Assembly (NCBI GenBank): GCA_963169105.1
Contig: OY720635.1
Coordinates: 155,573,645 to 155,637,644 of the forward strand
Source: Ceriagrion tenellum
Lineage: Eukaryota; Arthropoda; Insecta; Odonata; Coenagrionidae
Reading direction: 5' to 3'
Length of the DNA: 64,000 nt
Under the pieces are notes generated by a model. That model saw nothing but the letters and a program-made list of their open reading frames with translations. It had not been told where the DNA came from and made no database searches. This document shows positions 1 through 10,861 of this stretch, in pieces. Position numbers and translations under genes: made by a program. Each line of letters starts with the position of its first letter. Position 1 is the first letter of the stretch.

Positions 1-345
1 GACGGGCGATGAGGAGTACGCAATTTCACCTCTCCGCCGTAGCGCAAAACGTCCATTTCGAGCCGGGACACTCGGTCAACTTGGAGGAGGCCACCGTGAC
101 CGCCAGGGAATCTCGATACTGCTCAAGAATTATTCAGAAGGCTATCGAGATTTCAAAACGTCCGAAGAATTTCAACCGGGAGGACGGGTATCACCTCCAC
201 AGCTCATGATAGTGACTATTCAAACCAAAGGACTAATCACAACAACGGGGGAAAATTGGCGCCAATAAACGGTAATGTTGCCAGTAAATCGTGAGCAGAC
301 AGCAGAACTAAAAACAACAACGCAGTAAAGCACCCAAAAATGTCG
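1..345 (+). mobile_element. Penelope-like element, 3' end, copy 1 (cut by window start)
   Basis: The frame at 9-209 encodes the end of a PLE GIY-YIG endonuclease: HSVNLEEATVTARESRY, then an IEISK..K.F.REDGY block followed by a stop. The same blocks recur in copy 2 at 23406-23810 with few differences. PLE proteins join a reverse transcriptase to a C-terminal GIY-YIG nuclease that nicks the target; only the last ~60 residues are inside the window. After the stop the two copies stay alignable (GCAGACA, then AACAACGC.GTAAA.CACCCAAAA), but copy 1 lacks about 70 bp that in copy 2 contain the hammerhead-like motif. The reading frame is probably broken upstream, since the residues before AVAQNV do not match the family well. 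The call rests on family recall plus the internal match. Confidence 0.75.
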
Positions 346-430
346 CTTTTATCTTCGAGAAAAATAGTGAGGACAGGAAAAAATATTTATTGGTATTTTT
401 CGGGTTCTTCCCACGTTGCACCATTTTTCA

Positions 431-470
431 AGACGACCGTTTCACCGACATTCCAGTCGGCTTCATTAGG
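431..470 (-). ncRNA. Hammerhead-ribozyme-like motif (left arm)
   Basis: On the minus strand: CTAATGA, arm GCCGAC, loop TGGAAT, arm GTCGGT, GAAAC, GG, TCGTC. The TGGAAT loop is identical to that at 23713-23750. One core base differs from CTGATGA, so cleavage activity is doubtful; it is probably a decayed copy. Confidence 0.4.
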
Positions 471-577
471 TCCTAATGAATAGGAGAATTGTCTGCTGCT
501 ATATATGAGGCTATGGGTCAAATGTCCGTCCGGATCTAGTCCGGAGAGTTCTGATTGGCTAAGGAATCGGACGGAAC

Positions 578-615
578 CCGAAGAAGCCGACTGAACGTCG
601 GCGAAACGGTCGTTC
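578..615 (+). ncRNA. Hammerhead-ribozyme-like motif (right arm)
   Basis: CCGAAGAAGCCGAC, loop TGAAC, GTCGGC, then GAAACGGTCG. The 6-bp helix (GCCGAC/GTCGGC) and the GAAAC box are intact. The CTGATGA box is degraded to CCGAAGA. It is related to the left-arm copy at 431-470. Confidence 0.35.
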
Positions 616-664
616 AGAAAAATGGTGCAACGCGGGGAGAATCAGTAAAATACCAATAAACAGG

Positions 665-3600
665 AAAATCGTGGAAGCCCTCGTGACAGGAAACACTTTG
701 CTGTTCATATCATGGTGAATATGTCTTTTTACCGTGAAACGACCTCAAAAGACCGCTAATCTATTCTCAAATACCTTCCCCAATGGAGCCCACGTTACAG
801 AACAATAACACGTCGAAATTCAAATCGATATCTTTTCATTTGCTGTGTAAGAAATGGAAATGCTGCTTGATCGAAGACTGATGTAGATCAAACGGGGGGA
901 AGTCTCAGTGAAAAACTGAAGAGAAAAATAATGTTATGAAAAATCTGTAAAAAAGACAACTATTGGGATAAATTTTCACCTAACGAACTCTTGAAAATTG
1001 AGTCGTGAGGTGAAATGAATGATCACATCTACCGAGGAAGAACAAAGATGGAATGTACGAAGCAAGGTAAGAGGCACCATACAATACGGTCGCAATCGGA
1101 ATGAAGAGGTCAGCATAGACGGGAGATGGGTTGGGTTGGTGAGCTGTAGCAAACTCGTCTCCGAATTAATGGCACGAAATGAAAATGTTATCTTTTCTTC
1201 GCACATTACCATTTTTCCTCACGTCGTACTCACAAAGCATAGGATATAACGCGGAGTGATCCCTTAAGCAGAGAATGCGGAGGGTCTAACGAAATCGTAG
1301 GCGGAGGAGGCCCCGAAAATTAATCCGGGATCAGAGAAGGACCCTTATCAAAAAGCTATATTAAGAAGGAAGCCAATGTAAAATCGAGACGCAAAGGTGG
1401 GACGCTAGGTTCACCCAAGCGGGGAGAAGGGAAGAGAAGAGCGTGGGAGACGGGGATAGAAGGGGTAGAACTGCGTCGGCCTCAAAGGCGGTGGGGTTAA
1501 GCTGGCGGGAGCGGTATATCTACATCTACATACACCGGTAATCGTGGGTTATTGAGCTAATGTTTTAATAATGGTTCAAGCAAGTCGAAAAAAAATTCTA
1601 CTTCTTCATATCACTCAAGAGCATCCGTTTCTGTACTGAAACCACGGAATAAAGAATATTTGGTGAAACTAAACATATATGGATTGATGGGAATAAAATA
1701 AGGAGTAAGAGTTTACATTTTTTCCTCTGATTAAAATCAGGAATGACTTTAGTTTACGGCGCGGTATTTGAAATTCAGGCGTTAAGTCTATTTAAGTACA
1801 TGTTTTGGAATCAGTGTGGCAGCTTGATATTTGTTATAAACTATTATCATAATAAGGAATAAGCTATTTCGCATTTAGAAGAAGACTTCTACACATTGAA
1901 TTACAACTTAGTACACGCCATGTTCCATAAGGCTTCCACTTAAAATGGCACTGAATTGACGGAAAATCAAATCGGAATGATGTAACTTTTATCACTTTCC
2001 ATCTGATGCATACATAGGCCCCAGATGCAGTTTTCGGGTAAATCGTGATCGTATAATTCGGGCTCGCATTTAGGACGCCATCACTGATAATGGTCTATAA
2101 CTATCAGGAGAAGAAAGAGTGAGGAAGGGATGGCCAACGCAAGGGGGAAAAAGAAAAGGATTACAGCAACACTAACGCAATAGCGGAGAAAAATTTTCAC
2201 GAACAAGCACCAATGTGCATAACAACTTAGCGCGTAAAAGCTCACAGGTCGGTCGAACACCTTTCTTGAGCAACTGATCGACATTACATCGCCCCAGTCG
2301 CTCCGAATCCGCAACACGCAAGAAATGAAGGCAGAGGAGGGGCGGGGGGAATAGGAGATTGGCGCTTCAAGGTCGCCCTCCAGCGGAGGGAGTGCCGAAG
2401 GAGGGTCGGTGGGCAGGGGGGCTGAGGGGGGGGGGGGGGTGCGGGAAGAGGAAATGGTTCAAGGATTCTCGATTCCCACTCGAAAGGGGAGCGAGCGAGT
2501 GAAACACGGAAGTTTTACCCTGAGATCCTCACTCATCTCCCACGTCCAACCCTTTTCGACCCAAACCCAAAAATTAACGGCCAGCGAAGACGCAAGCACG
2601 AAGGAAACGGCACGTGGAGAAAGAATCGATTTGTGTGACCTCGTCTCTTTTGCTTCTTCCGATCGGTTGGCATCGTTACAAAAACTGGCAATGAGCCCAT
2701 TGCCACATTTATTCCGCACTCGGTTATAAGGTCCCACAGGTAAAAAAAAGAAACGGAAAATGGGCCAAAGATAAATGATCCTATTGGTAAAAACGGATGA
2801 CTCGATAAGACATTTGGAATCGATTCCTTTGGTGATGAATCTCCTCTCCAATGGCCCCGATTCCTTCAATCTACTGTGAGTAGAAACACTCGAGTAGACT
2901 TGGCGAGTATTCGAGCGACAATAGCTTCGCAGTCACATTTATACGATCAAATACACTTTTTACGCGATCGAAGTCGACAAGACTGACGGTAAAGATGATT
3001 TACATCCTCCAACGATACTCTCGATCTTATATTTTCGCGGGAAACGAGAGACAGAAGATTTAATGCTGGGTTAGGGGTGGAATTTTCTAAATTTGTCAAG
3101 TTATATCTCTAATTCATGAGGTTTCCTGGATTAATGCTCTCTGCCATTGGTAGATCAGACAGGGAGACTTGAGAAAGATAACTTGACAATGACATTAACT
3201 TTTTAACTTCTTCTGGGCCGCTTTAATTTGAATTTGAATTCCAGCTGAGCTTCTGAATGGAGAACTTGGAATTTCAGCGAAATATTTACGCAGAGAATTT
3301 CACGAGTGAATTCGGCTTCTTACCGAGGCAAGAATAAGGGGACCGAGGTTAGAAATGTCAAATCCACATTAGGTGGTGGCAGGTGTCGCATAAAATTTAC
3401 AGGGGTCATCCTGAAACGGAAATGGCGAAACCAGCTACACAATTGGAGCATCGGATAAAGGAAGAGAAAGGGCAAAATAAACAATCTCCCGACCCTCAAA
3501 AACCCTAACAGAGTATGCACACCCGACATCTCTGCAAGTCCTCACAGCCTGGTGAGTGAAAATGCCTTGATATAACCTAATTTCCAAATAAGTTTTCCCA

Positions 3601-5364
3601 AATTTCCTTGGGCTTTTGTACACACGCGAATGGCAAGAAGACCTGTATTTCTGCCACACGATGCATCATTAAAATCTTTCTCCGGCTGCTGGCGTTGGTA
3701 TCAATTCCCACGACCTTCCAGATTAGTGGGACAAGATGATTTCTGTTGGACTCATTGTTCATCTTGGAACTCCAGGTCAACGCACAAGAAAGGTTGGGCT
3801 TTGAAATGACATTCAGCACTATTGGCCTTTTGTTACACTTTTTCGGTAATTTTCCAGTCATAAAATATGAAACATCTGTAAATTACCTCAGATTGAGCTC
3901 TAATTAAAGGAGTACTTGAGAAAATAAGCTACAGAAATAAGCAGCGTGACTCGTTTCTTACAAACGAACTTCAAATTCTATTCAAAATTAATATTTTTTC
4001 GGAAGTTATGAGACACGCGATTTACTCGCCAATAAATACGAAGTTATGCTGTGATTTCCCACGAACAAGGTCAGAGGTGAGCAATTACATAACGAACCGC
4101 CGAGTTTAATAAAGAATCATATCCAACGGGAAGAGGGAAGAGATGGGTGCTCTCCTTAGCGATCCCATCTACGAATTCGCAAATATTTGCCCTCTCCTCT
4201 TACGGAACAGCATAGTTTGTTTCGTGTGCTCGCGTGTTTTAAAGACAGCGTTTTTTCAAGCTCATAAAATCAACAAAACGAGGAAAATAAACTCTCAAGA
4301 AATATTTAAAGTTACCTATCATCATCGCTGACATGGCTAACACCAGAAGTAGAGAATTAATTAACCTGCAGTCACAGATTCGAAGGTTAATAAAGTCAAA
4401 TTCTCAGGACTAAAACGACCTACTTTAAAATTTGGGAAGGAAATTCCGGAAACTACACATACCTAAGTAGAATTAGTACAATGATAAGCAACTTAAGAGA
4501 GAGTGAAACATTTGCAAAGTCATAAAAAAGACGATATTCAAATACTATTTTTTTATGTATGCCACTAAAAGAAGTATTATGCAAATATCAAAACAATAAT
4601 AACGCAATACGTTGCTTAATCATTGAAATTCTTACTGAATAGCTAAATATACAAGTGTAAGGTTTTAAGGCAGGTTGAGCGAGAAATTTCTTTAGTCATT
4701 AAGGAGACTACAATCGAATTTTATGCTTTAATTTAAGCAGCTGTAGGAAGTATTGACTGAATATTGTAATAATAATTGGGAAAAATAACACTATTTTGTG
4801 ACTGAAATTATCAGTGATTAAATGAAAATATCCACACAAGTCTTGAACTTGACTAATTAATTTCACGTAAAAAGTTTATAACTAACAAAAAAGGTGGTTT
4901 GTTCGTGATTCTGAAAAAAATGCAGCGGTGACTGTATCATTTATTTAAAAAAATAGATGAGTAAACACACAAACTACAATTTTCTATTTTTTATGAGATC
5001 TAAGAGTTAAAAATTACCCATTTAAAAAAATAATATCTCTCTGGAATAGATACACTACTATTTCCCAAGGAAAATGACTGGTATTGTTTTGACAATTACC
5101 TTGGAAAGCAGAGCGGTAAGGGGCTGGTATACTGGCATCTTTGGAAGGGTGAGGTGTTTTCTTTAAAATGCGAACAAATACATTGATTTCTTGGTTAAAT
5201 GATACATAGCTCTTACTAACTCAACAAGACTATTTTTTTATTCAGGTTTTATCCTGTTAACGCCATCTCAGACAGAGAAGTTTTTTCACGACTACGGATA
5301 AAATACAGCGATGAGTAATTATTCATGTTTAAAACAGTTGAGGAAAAACAAAAAAGGGAGGGAG
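665..5364. other. No gene recognised
   Basis: AT-rich DNA, except for a G-rich tract at 2330-2450 that includes a run of about 14 G at 2426-2439. Open frames at 2409-2729 (plus) and 2459-2869 (minus) overlap antiparallel and resemble nothing I know. A small inverted CCAAGG...CCTTGG pair lies near 5067-5105. I see nothing else to annotate. Confidence 0.4.
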
Positions 5365-5650
5365 GGAACAAAATGGAGCAAGTAGAGAGTTTACGTATCT
5401 GGGAAGTATTTTGGAGGAGAGTGAGTTTAGTGGTACGGACATAAGATGTAGAATTACCCTGGCTAAAGAAGCATTTCTAAAAGAAGGAAGTAGTTTTTGA
5501 GGAAGGCCTGAGGAGAGACGTAAAGAAAAGGCTGGTTAAAACAGTACTTATGATCATGGCGCTGCATGGGTCGAGTCTCGGTCACTGCGAAGGGAGGTCG
5601 TTGAGGCGTTTCAAATGTGAAAGTGGAGATGTATGGAGAGGGTGAGCTGG
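5365..5650 (+). pseudogene. LINE reverse transcriptase C-terminal fragment (RTE type)
   Basis: Frame-by-frame translation gives EQVESLRYLGSILEES, then TDIRCRITLAKEAF, and after stops and shifts a VEAFQM.KWRCMERVSWVAK segment. This is the region after the RT palm in arthropod RTE-type LINEs, normally K.V..F.YLGS...I.CRI.LAKEAF, then ...LEAFEMW.WRRM..ISW. It contains at least two stops and a frameshift, so it is a dead fragment of the protein that copies LINE RNA at the target site. Its 3' end abuts a short TAGAA-repeat tail at 5656-5672 belonging to the next element. Confidence 0.7.
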
Positions 5651-6120
5651 GTGGCGAAAGGGATAGAATAGAATAAGTTTAATTATGCTCTAGGTTTCCC
5701 CATTAGAGCAAAAAAAGGAGGTACACATCAAAATCTGCTTTGAACGAAAAAATAACAAAATAATATATACCTGGCCAACATCTCACAGTGATAAAAAAAA
5801 CAAAAAAATCAGTCACAGACAATAAACACTAAATAAAATGGAAAATATAATATAAATCACAGAGAGATGACAAACAAACAATAATCTTTCAGATCATTTT
5901 GGAAACATACAATTGTATTTAAGGATACAAATTTCAATTATTGGTATATATGCTGCTTACAGTAATAATTACAAAGTTTTTCCTTAAAAACAGAGAGTGA
6001 GGAAGAATTTTCTATAGATAATGGCAAGGAATTCCAGAGATGAGAAATGATTTAAGGTATGTATTTGTCCGAGGTATAGGGCGTAAGAGGTAGGAGGGGT
6101 CAGTTCTAGTGGTTCTAAGA
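5651..6120 (-). pseudogene. LINE C-terminal tail plus 3' UTR with (TTCTA)n
   Basis: Read on the minus strand, 6120-5960 encodes a LINE-like C-terminus with PPTSYALY, then LNHFSSLEFLAI and KFFLTLCF, comparable to the usual RLWNSLPLSIRNSPSLSVFK.KL end. A long AT-rich 3' UTR follows and finishes with GAGCATAATTAAACTT and three TTCTA units. The same GAGCATAAT.AA ending with (TTCTA)n occurs on the plus strand at about 14066-14097, so the two are 3' ends of one LINE family. Several stops make this copy inactive. Confidence 0.6.
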
Positions 6121-6343
6121 ACAGAGACTGATTTGGATTTGAACATGGAAAAGAGATAGACTGGATATTTGTTGCAGAAGAGAGTGGATTAACGAGAAGG
6201 TATTGGGTATAGTAAGAGAGGAAGCTTGTGACGGATGTTTCGACACGGCAGAAGAGATAGATGGAGTACGTTTTGAAAAGAGAGGGAATTTTGAGGAGGG
6301 GAACAGAGTGGAGAACACTGGGGACGCAGGAAAAGGGGAATAA

Positions 6344-6358
6344 AATGGATACGAATTC
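6344..6358 (+). repeat. Target-site duplication, left copy
   Basis: AATGGATACGAATTC, repeated exactly at 8305-8319. The two copies bracket the inverted PLE pair and indicate one insertion event. Confidence 0.8.
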
Positions 6359-7405
6359 ACAAATGAAAAAACGACTTCGTTTCCTTCCACTGATTTATTT
6401 TCTTGGTACGACATGTTTCGACACATAGAGGTCATTTTCAAGTACAAAAAATTTTAAAATTCAAGCAAATATATACCTGGAAGGGTCTTGGGGGAGGTTG
6501 GAGAGGGTTGGAAGAATGGGTGCTAGGAGGGGGGGGGGAAGGGGAAACCCGGAGAGAGGTGAGGGGTGGCGGTTATGGTGAGAATTAGGGAAAACCCTTA
6601 GGAGGACCGTGTTGGTGAGAAAGGTGGGGGCGGGGGATGGAAGGTAGAGGGAGGGGTGGGTTAACTTGGAAAGGGTCGTTAAGGTGGAGGTGGGTTATCA
6701 GCGGGTGTGGAGTTGGGCGGGAGGGATCTGGGTGTTCGTCTTTCGGTGAGGTTTAGATAGACTTGTAGGAGGGGGGAAATACTTTCAAAAAGGATGTCGT
6801 TTAGTAATTTACATTTACTCATGTTCCTCCTTATTTCTAGCTCCTCCTTCTTGTCCATCTTCCTCCCTTTTATCTCAAAGTGTAGTATCTCCGGTTTGAA
6901 GTCGCTCTCGTGGTTCTCTTCCCAGAGATGTTTGGCGAAATGGGACTGCGACAGATTGCAGTTCCGGTAACATCTCTTATGTTCCTCGATTCTTCTCTCG
7001 AATGTACGCCCTGTCTGCCCAACATATGCAGCACCACAGTCGTTGCACTTTAATTTGTAAATGCCACTTCTTTCAAAAGGTTGCACTTGGTCTTTTGTGT
7101 TACCCAGGAATTTTTTGAGGTTTTCACCGTTATAAAATGTCACTCTATACTGTTGTTTTGGAAAGAGGTTTCCTATTTTTTCAGAGATCATGCCATAATA
7201 TGGCAATTTACACCATCGAATCTTTTCCTTTTCCATTACTGCTGGAGTGAAGAGCAATTGCTGTGCTTTGAAAGAACATTTTTTTTTGAGCATTTTGTCT
7301 ATTATGTTTATGTTGTACCCGTTTGAGATGGCTATTGATTTTATTGTTTCTAATTCTTTGTTGAATGTGTTCTTGGTTCTCAACTTGGTTCTTGGTTGGT
7401 GATGG
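6359..7405 (-). mobile_element. Penelope-like element, left copy, minus strand
   Basis: The minus-strand ORF at 7383-6679 (234 aa) spans the region after the RT thumb and a complete GIY-YIG nuclease: LETIKSIAISNGYNINIIDK (about 11-30), a CNDCG knuckle (113-117), GIY at 107-109, YVG at 120-122, the RTFERRIEEH helix and SQSHFAKHLW.ENH. This domain is thought to cut the target DNA for priming. The ORF ends in a proline-rich tail, followed by a UTR to about 6359. The reverse transcriptase is absent because the copy is 5'-truncated at its junction with the right copy. The 3' UTR includes the GAAACATGTCGTA motif at 6408-6440. No internal stop is visible in the part present, so it is young, but it cannot encode a whole PLE protein. 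Confidence 0.88.
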
Positions 7406-7408
7406 TGT

Positions 7409-8304
7409 AAATTGCCATATTATGGCATGATCTCTGAAAAAATAGGAAACCTCTTTCCAAAACAACAGTATAGAGTGACATTTTATAACGGTGAAAACCT
7501 CAAAAAATTCCTGGGTAACACAAAAGACCAAGTGCAACCTTTTGAAAGAAGTGGCATTTACAAATTAAAGTGCAACGACTGTGGTGCTGCATATGTTGGG
7601 CAGACAGGGCGTACATTCGAGAGAAGAATCGAGGAACATAAGAGATGTTACCGGAACTGCAATCTGTCGCAGTCCCATTTCGCCAAACATCTCTGGGAAG
7701 AGAACCACGAGAGCGACTTCAAACCGGAGATACTACACTTTGAGATAAAAGGGAGGAAGATGGACAAGAAGGAGGAGCTAGAAATAAGGAGGAACATGAG
7801 TAAATGTAAATTACTAAACGACATCCTTTTTGAAAAAATTTCCCCCCTCCTACAAGTCTCTCTAAACCTCACCGAAAGACGAACACCCAGATCCCTCCCG
7901 CCCAACTCCACACCCGCTGATAACCCACCTCCACCTTAACGACCCTTTCCAAGTTAACCCCCCCCGTCTCTACCTTCCATCCCCCGCCCCCACCTTTCTC
8001 ACCAACACGGTCCTCCTAAGGGTTTTCCCTAATTCTCACCATAACCGCCACCCCTCACCTCTCTCCGGGTTTCCCCTTCCCCCCCCCCCTCCTAGCACCC
8101 ATTCTTCCAACCCTCTCCAACCTCCCCCAAGACCCTTCCAGGTATATATTTGCTTGAATTTTAAAATTTTTTGTACTTGAAAATGACCTCTATGTGTCGA
8201 AACATGTCGTACCAAGAAAATAAATCAGTGGAAGGAAACGAAGTCGTTTTTTCATTTGTGAATATCAACTTCCACATAGTTGAGCCTGATACCATTGAAC
8301 GTAT
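7409..8304 (+). mobile_element. Penelope-like element, right copy, plus strand
   Basis: The frame at 7412-7939 repeats the C-terminal ~170 residues of the left copy, from KLPYYGMISEKIG through GIY...YVGQTGR to the proline-rich end. Only two or so substitutions are visible (SISPLLQVYLN versus KISPLLQVSLN). It starts inside the coding region, so it is more 5'-truncated than the left copy. Its 3' UTR runs about 45 bp further than that of the left copy, ending ...CATTGAACGTAT directly before the right target duplication. Arms of about 830 bp (7411-8240 against 6360-7206) form a near-perfect inverted repeat around a ~200-bp spacer that belongs to the left copy. Confidence 0.88.
8178..8210 (+). ncRNA. 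PLE 3' motif, degenerate hammerhead-like
   Basis: TGAAAATGACC, loop, GTGTC, GAAAC, AT, GTCGTA. The GAAAC-nn-GTC end matches the motif at 23713-23750 but the CTGATGA box is lost and the helix is only about 3-4 bp. The mirror copy is at 6408-6440 on the minus strand. More likely a relic than an active ribozyme. Confidence 0.3.
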
Positions 8305-8319
8305 AATGGATACGAATTC
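8305..8319 (+). repeat. Target-site duplication, right copy
   Basis: AATGGATACGAATTC, identical to 6344-6358. Confidence 0.8.
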
Positions 8320-8559
8320 TGCACAAAATAAGAAGAGGGAGACGATATGAGGAATTAAAGAGGGATCTAACCAAAACTTTTTTGGCTGATTAATTCTTTA
8401 TGAGTTTTTACACTTTTACAGTATTCTTTCCTCGATTTTGTAGATTTCTGTGAAATGATACCTCGTTCAAACTTCCTTAGCGAGGATTACGGCGGGTAGG
8501 AGGAGTGATCCGGGTCGCCTCGGCAAGGCGATGGACGGGAAGCGCGCTAAGGTATTCCA

Positions 8560-9263
8560 AGCGAAATATCATTTTACTTAGAAATCAATGAATTTGGTCT
8601 CATTTCAAAGAAAAATATCTCACCTATCCAATGGCACAAAAAATTCTACCCCTTACCACATTACTTTCGGAGATATTTGCCCAAAAATACCAGCCCTTTT
8701 ACATGGGAAATGGTACGTGTATGCGCTCCAGTTAGACATTATTTACAAAATGAGGTATTAATAACACTTTGATGTCGTAAAAAAACTAACAGTTTGTAGT
8801 TTGTATTTTTTCTCACCTAATTTTGAAAATTAATCATATTGTCACCGCAGTAGCTTCTTGGGTATCACAAAAAACCTACCGTTTTGAAGGAGTTTTAAAC
8901 GCACCGCGCGAAAAAAATGATTCAAGTTAAAGACTTATTTAGATATTTCCATTTAATTACTCACAATTTCTGTCATATAAAACTATATTATTGCACCATT
9001 AATAATGCAATATTTAACTGATGTGTCCTACAGCTGGTGTAATTAAAACGTATAATTCGAATATGGTCTCTATCATGACCAGAGAACTATCTCGCTTGGA
9101 CTACCTTAACATATTTGCATACACATAATGCAATATTAACATATTTGCATTACACATAATGCAAAATTTAACTGATGTGTCCTACAGCTGGTGTAATTAA
9201 AACGTATAATTCGAATATGGTCTCTATCATGACCAGAGAACTATCTCGCTTGGACTACCTTAA
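8560..9263. repeat. Unclassified dispersed repeat, copy A
   Basis: Ordered blocks match copies at 32625-33183 and, in part, 14806-15230: AAAAATATCTCACCT..C; GAGATATTT.CC.AAAAATAC; GCATCGCAAAAAA; an AC/CGCGAAAAA block; TATGGTCTC.AT..TGA.C.AGA; and TCTCGCT...ACC.T.AA at the end. No coding frame or terminal repeat is evident. The last ~105 bp are duplicated in tandem inside this copy (9003-9108 and 9158-9263), separated by a run of CACATAATGCAA. Confidence 0.55.
9003..9263. repeat. Near-perfect 105-bp tandem duplication
   Basis: Both units run from ATTTAACTGATGTGTCC through TCGAATATGGTCTC to TCTCGCTTGGACTACC. The sequence between them is a smaller repeat, ATATTTGCAT(T)ACACATAATGCAA. Near identity means the duplication is recent. 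Confidence 0.85.
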
Positions 9264-10299
9264 CACGGGGTAGTGCACAAAAAGGGTACGGACGCACAGT
9301 GGGGCCAAAACCCCCTCTAGGCGGACAAAATTCCAAAAATAAGAGTTCGAATTTCGGTATTTAAAAGAGTAGGTTGGGTAGCCTGAGCCTTGGGCTGCAA
9401 AGTTACTCATTAAAAATATAGATAAGTATGTACATGCGCGCAAAATTCATTGTGGAAGTGACAGGTGAGCGGAGCACTCGTGCTACGGATGTGGAGCCCG
9501 AATTTCACCGTGTACATCAAACGGCTACCATATCACTTTTATTAAACCCATTTCAATTTTAAAATATGAAATCAAACCATGAAAGTCATTATTATTTGAA
9601 TATGTTTTTAACAATTTTCATTAAATCATATAGAGCATAATAATAATAAATAAATGATCACAAGAATTTGGTAAATGTTTTTAAAGTTTATGCGTAAATA
9701 TGCAATGAAAATTTATACTTCCAAACGAGTTCGTGTCGAAATATTCAAAGCATATTATAAAGCAAAACATTAACTAGCGATTTTTTTTTAAATCTACTGC
9801 AGAGAGGCTGCAAAAAGTGTTTAAAAATCGAATTGTTGTAGTTAAGTCAGCAGGAAATGCACTCGACTTTTATGTCTGGGTCCGCGTAATTGCTAAAGCA
9901 ATGTCTGTATAAATTTATAATTTTTTTAAATAAGCCAATATTTGAGCTTCCTGAAAATATATTTGACTTGGAAAATTATACGCACATATTCGCATAATTC
10001 GGTGCTGAAAAGACGGATCGAGAGGTTGTATTAGGCGCGGACGTAAACCTGGTAAACATTCCAGAACCATGGAAACGAATGCAATTAGCTCTCCAATCCT
10101 CGGCTTCGCCCTATCGCATCAGATATTATGTTTTCCAAAAATTTGACAGCTAATTCGCATTCAGCAACCTATGTGTACCAATTTTAAGCTGAAACAATAA
10201 TATTTCCCAATTTTGGCCATGTTTTTGGGATTCCGCCCCACTGTGCGACGGAGGGAGTGCGAATGCATTTGCAATTTGGGGGGGGGGGCGGGGAGGAGT
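9264..10299. other. No gene recognised
   Basis: AT-rich non-coding DNA ending in a G-run (about 12 G near 10278-10288). No convincing frame or repeat was found. Confidence 0.4.
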
Positions 10300-10307
10300 G
10301 GGGTGTG

Positions 10308-10688
10308 TAGGCTTGTGCGATGAGTCGATTCATCGAATTCATCGACGATGATTTTAGTCTTCGCGTTGCGATGAACTGCGGCGATGACAATGAATGTCAT
10401 CGATCACCGACGTCGATGAGTCGATGAATTAACTGACGTCGATGAGTTGATAAATAAACTGACGTCAATGAGTCGATGAATTCACCGATGTAGATGAGTC
10501 AATGAATCCATCCCCATTAGATTATAATTATTTGTGTTGCGTCGCCCGCCCGTGCCTATCCCTACCTTTCTGTCGGTGATGAATGAATTCATCGACTCGT
10601 CGTCGATGACAATCATCGAAACCGAATCATCTCGATGATTTTTTTTCATCGACCCTCGATGGGCAAATTCGTTCATCGCACAAGCCTA
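10308..10688. mobile_element. Non-autonomous hAT-like element, 381 bp
   Basis: Perfect 16-bp terminal inverted repeats (TAGGCTTGTGCGATGA) are flanked by a perfect 8-bp target duplication, GGGGTGTG, at 10300-10307 and 10689-10696. An 8-bp duplication is the hAT signature. There is no transposase. The interior is packed with ATCGATGA-like words on both strands, including about four units of a 26-bp repeat at 10407-10510 (unit like CTGACGTCGATGAGT..ATGAAT). Such subterminal repeats normally act as transposase binding sites. Confidence 0.85.
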
Positions 10689-10696
10689 GGGGTGTG

Positions 10697-10820
10697 TGTG
10701 CTGTAGGGCGGAAGGGGCAGTTGAAGGGGCAATTGAAGGGGCGAGGACCGAAAAAAGCGACCATTTGGAAGTGCGGATGGATGAATGAATGAATTGCTTC
10801 GGAGCGACGACGGCTTTGTT

Positions 10821-10861
<41 letters not shown>

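Larger units (their letters stand above)
386..664. repeat. Inverted repeat of PLE-type terminal sequence
   Basis: The outer ~85 bp at each end are inverted copies: left begins TTATTGGTATTTTTCGGG, right ends CAGTAAAATACCAATAAA, and both carry GTTGCACCATTTTTC, GACCGTTTC and CAGTCGGCTTC on one strand or the other. Each arm holds the PLE terminal motif: A(A/G)TGAAGCCGAC, a short loop, a complementary arm, then GAAACGGTCG, on the minus strand at 431-470 and the plus strand at 578-615. This looks like a pair of inverted pseudo-LTRs with the coding part lost, a known PLE arrangement. No ORF lies between the arms. Confidence 0.6.

Noticed and set aside
2409..2869. Overlapping 106-aa and 136-aa frames on opposite strands
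   Set aside because: No recognisable domain, mutually antisense and next to a G-run.
6115..6447. 110-aa minus frame
   Set aside because: Spans the PLE border and the target duplication, so it cannot be an ancestral gene.
7081..7537. 81-aa plus and 109-aa minus frames in the PLE pair
   Set aside because: Antisense shadows of the PLE coding region duplicated by the inverted repeat.
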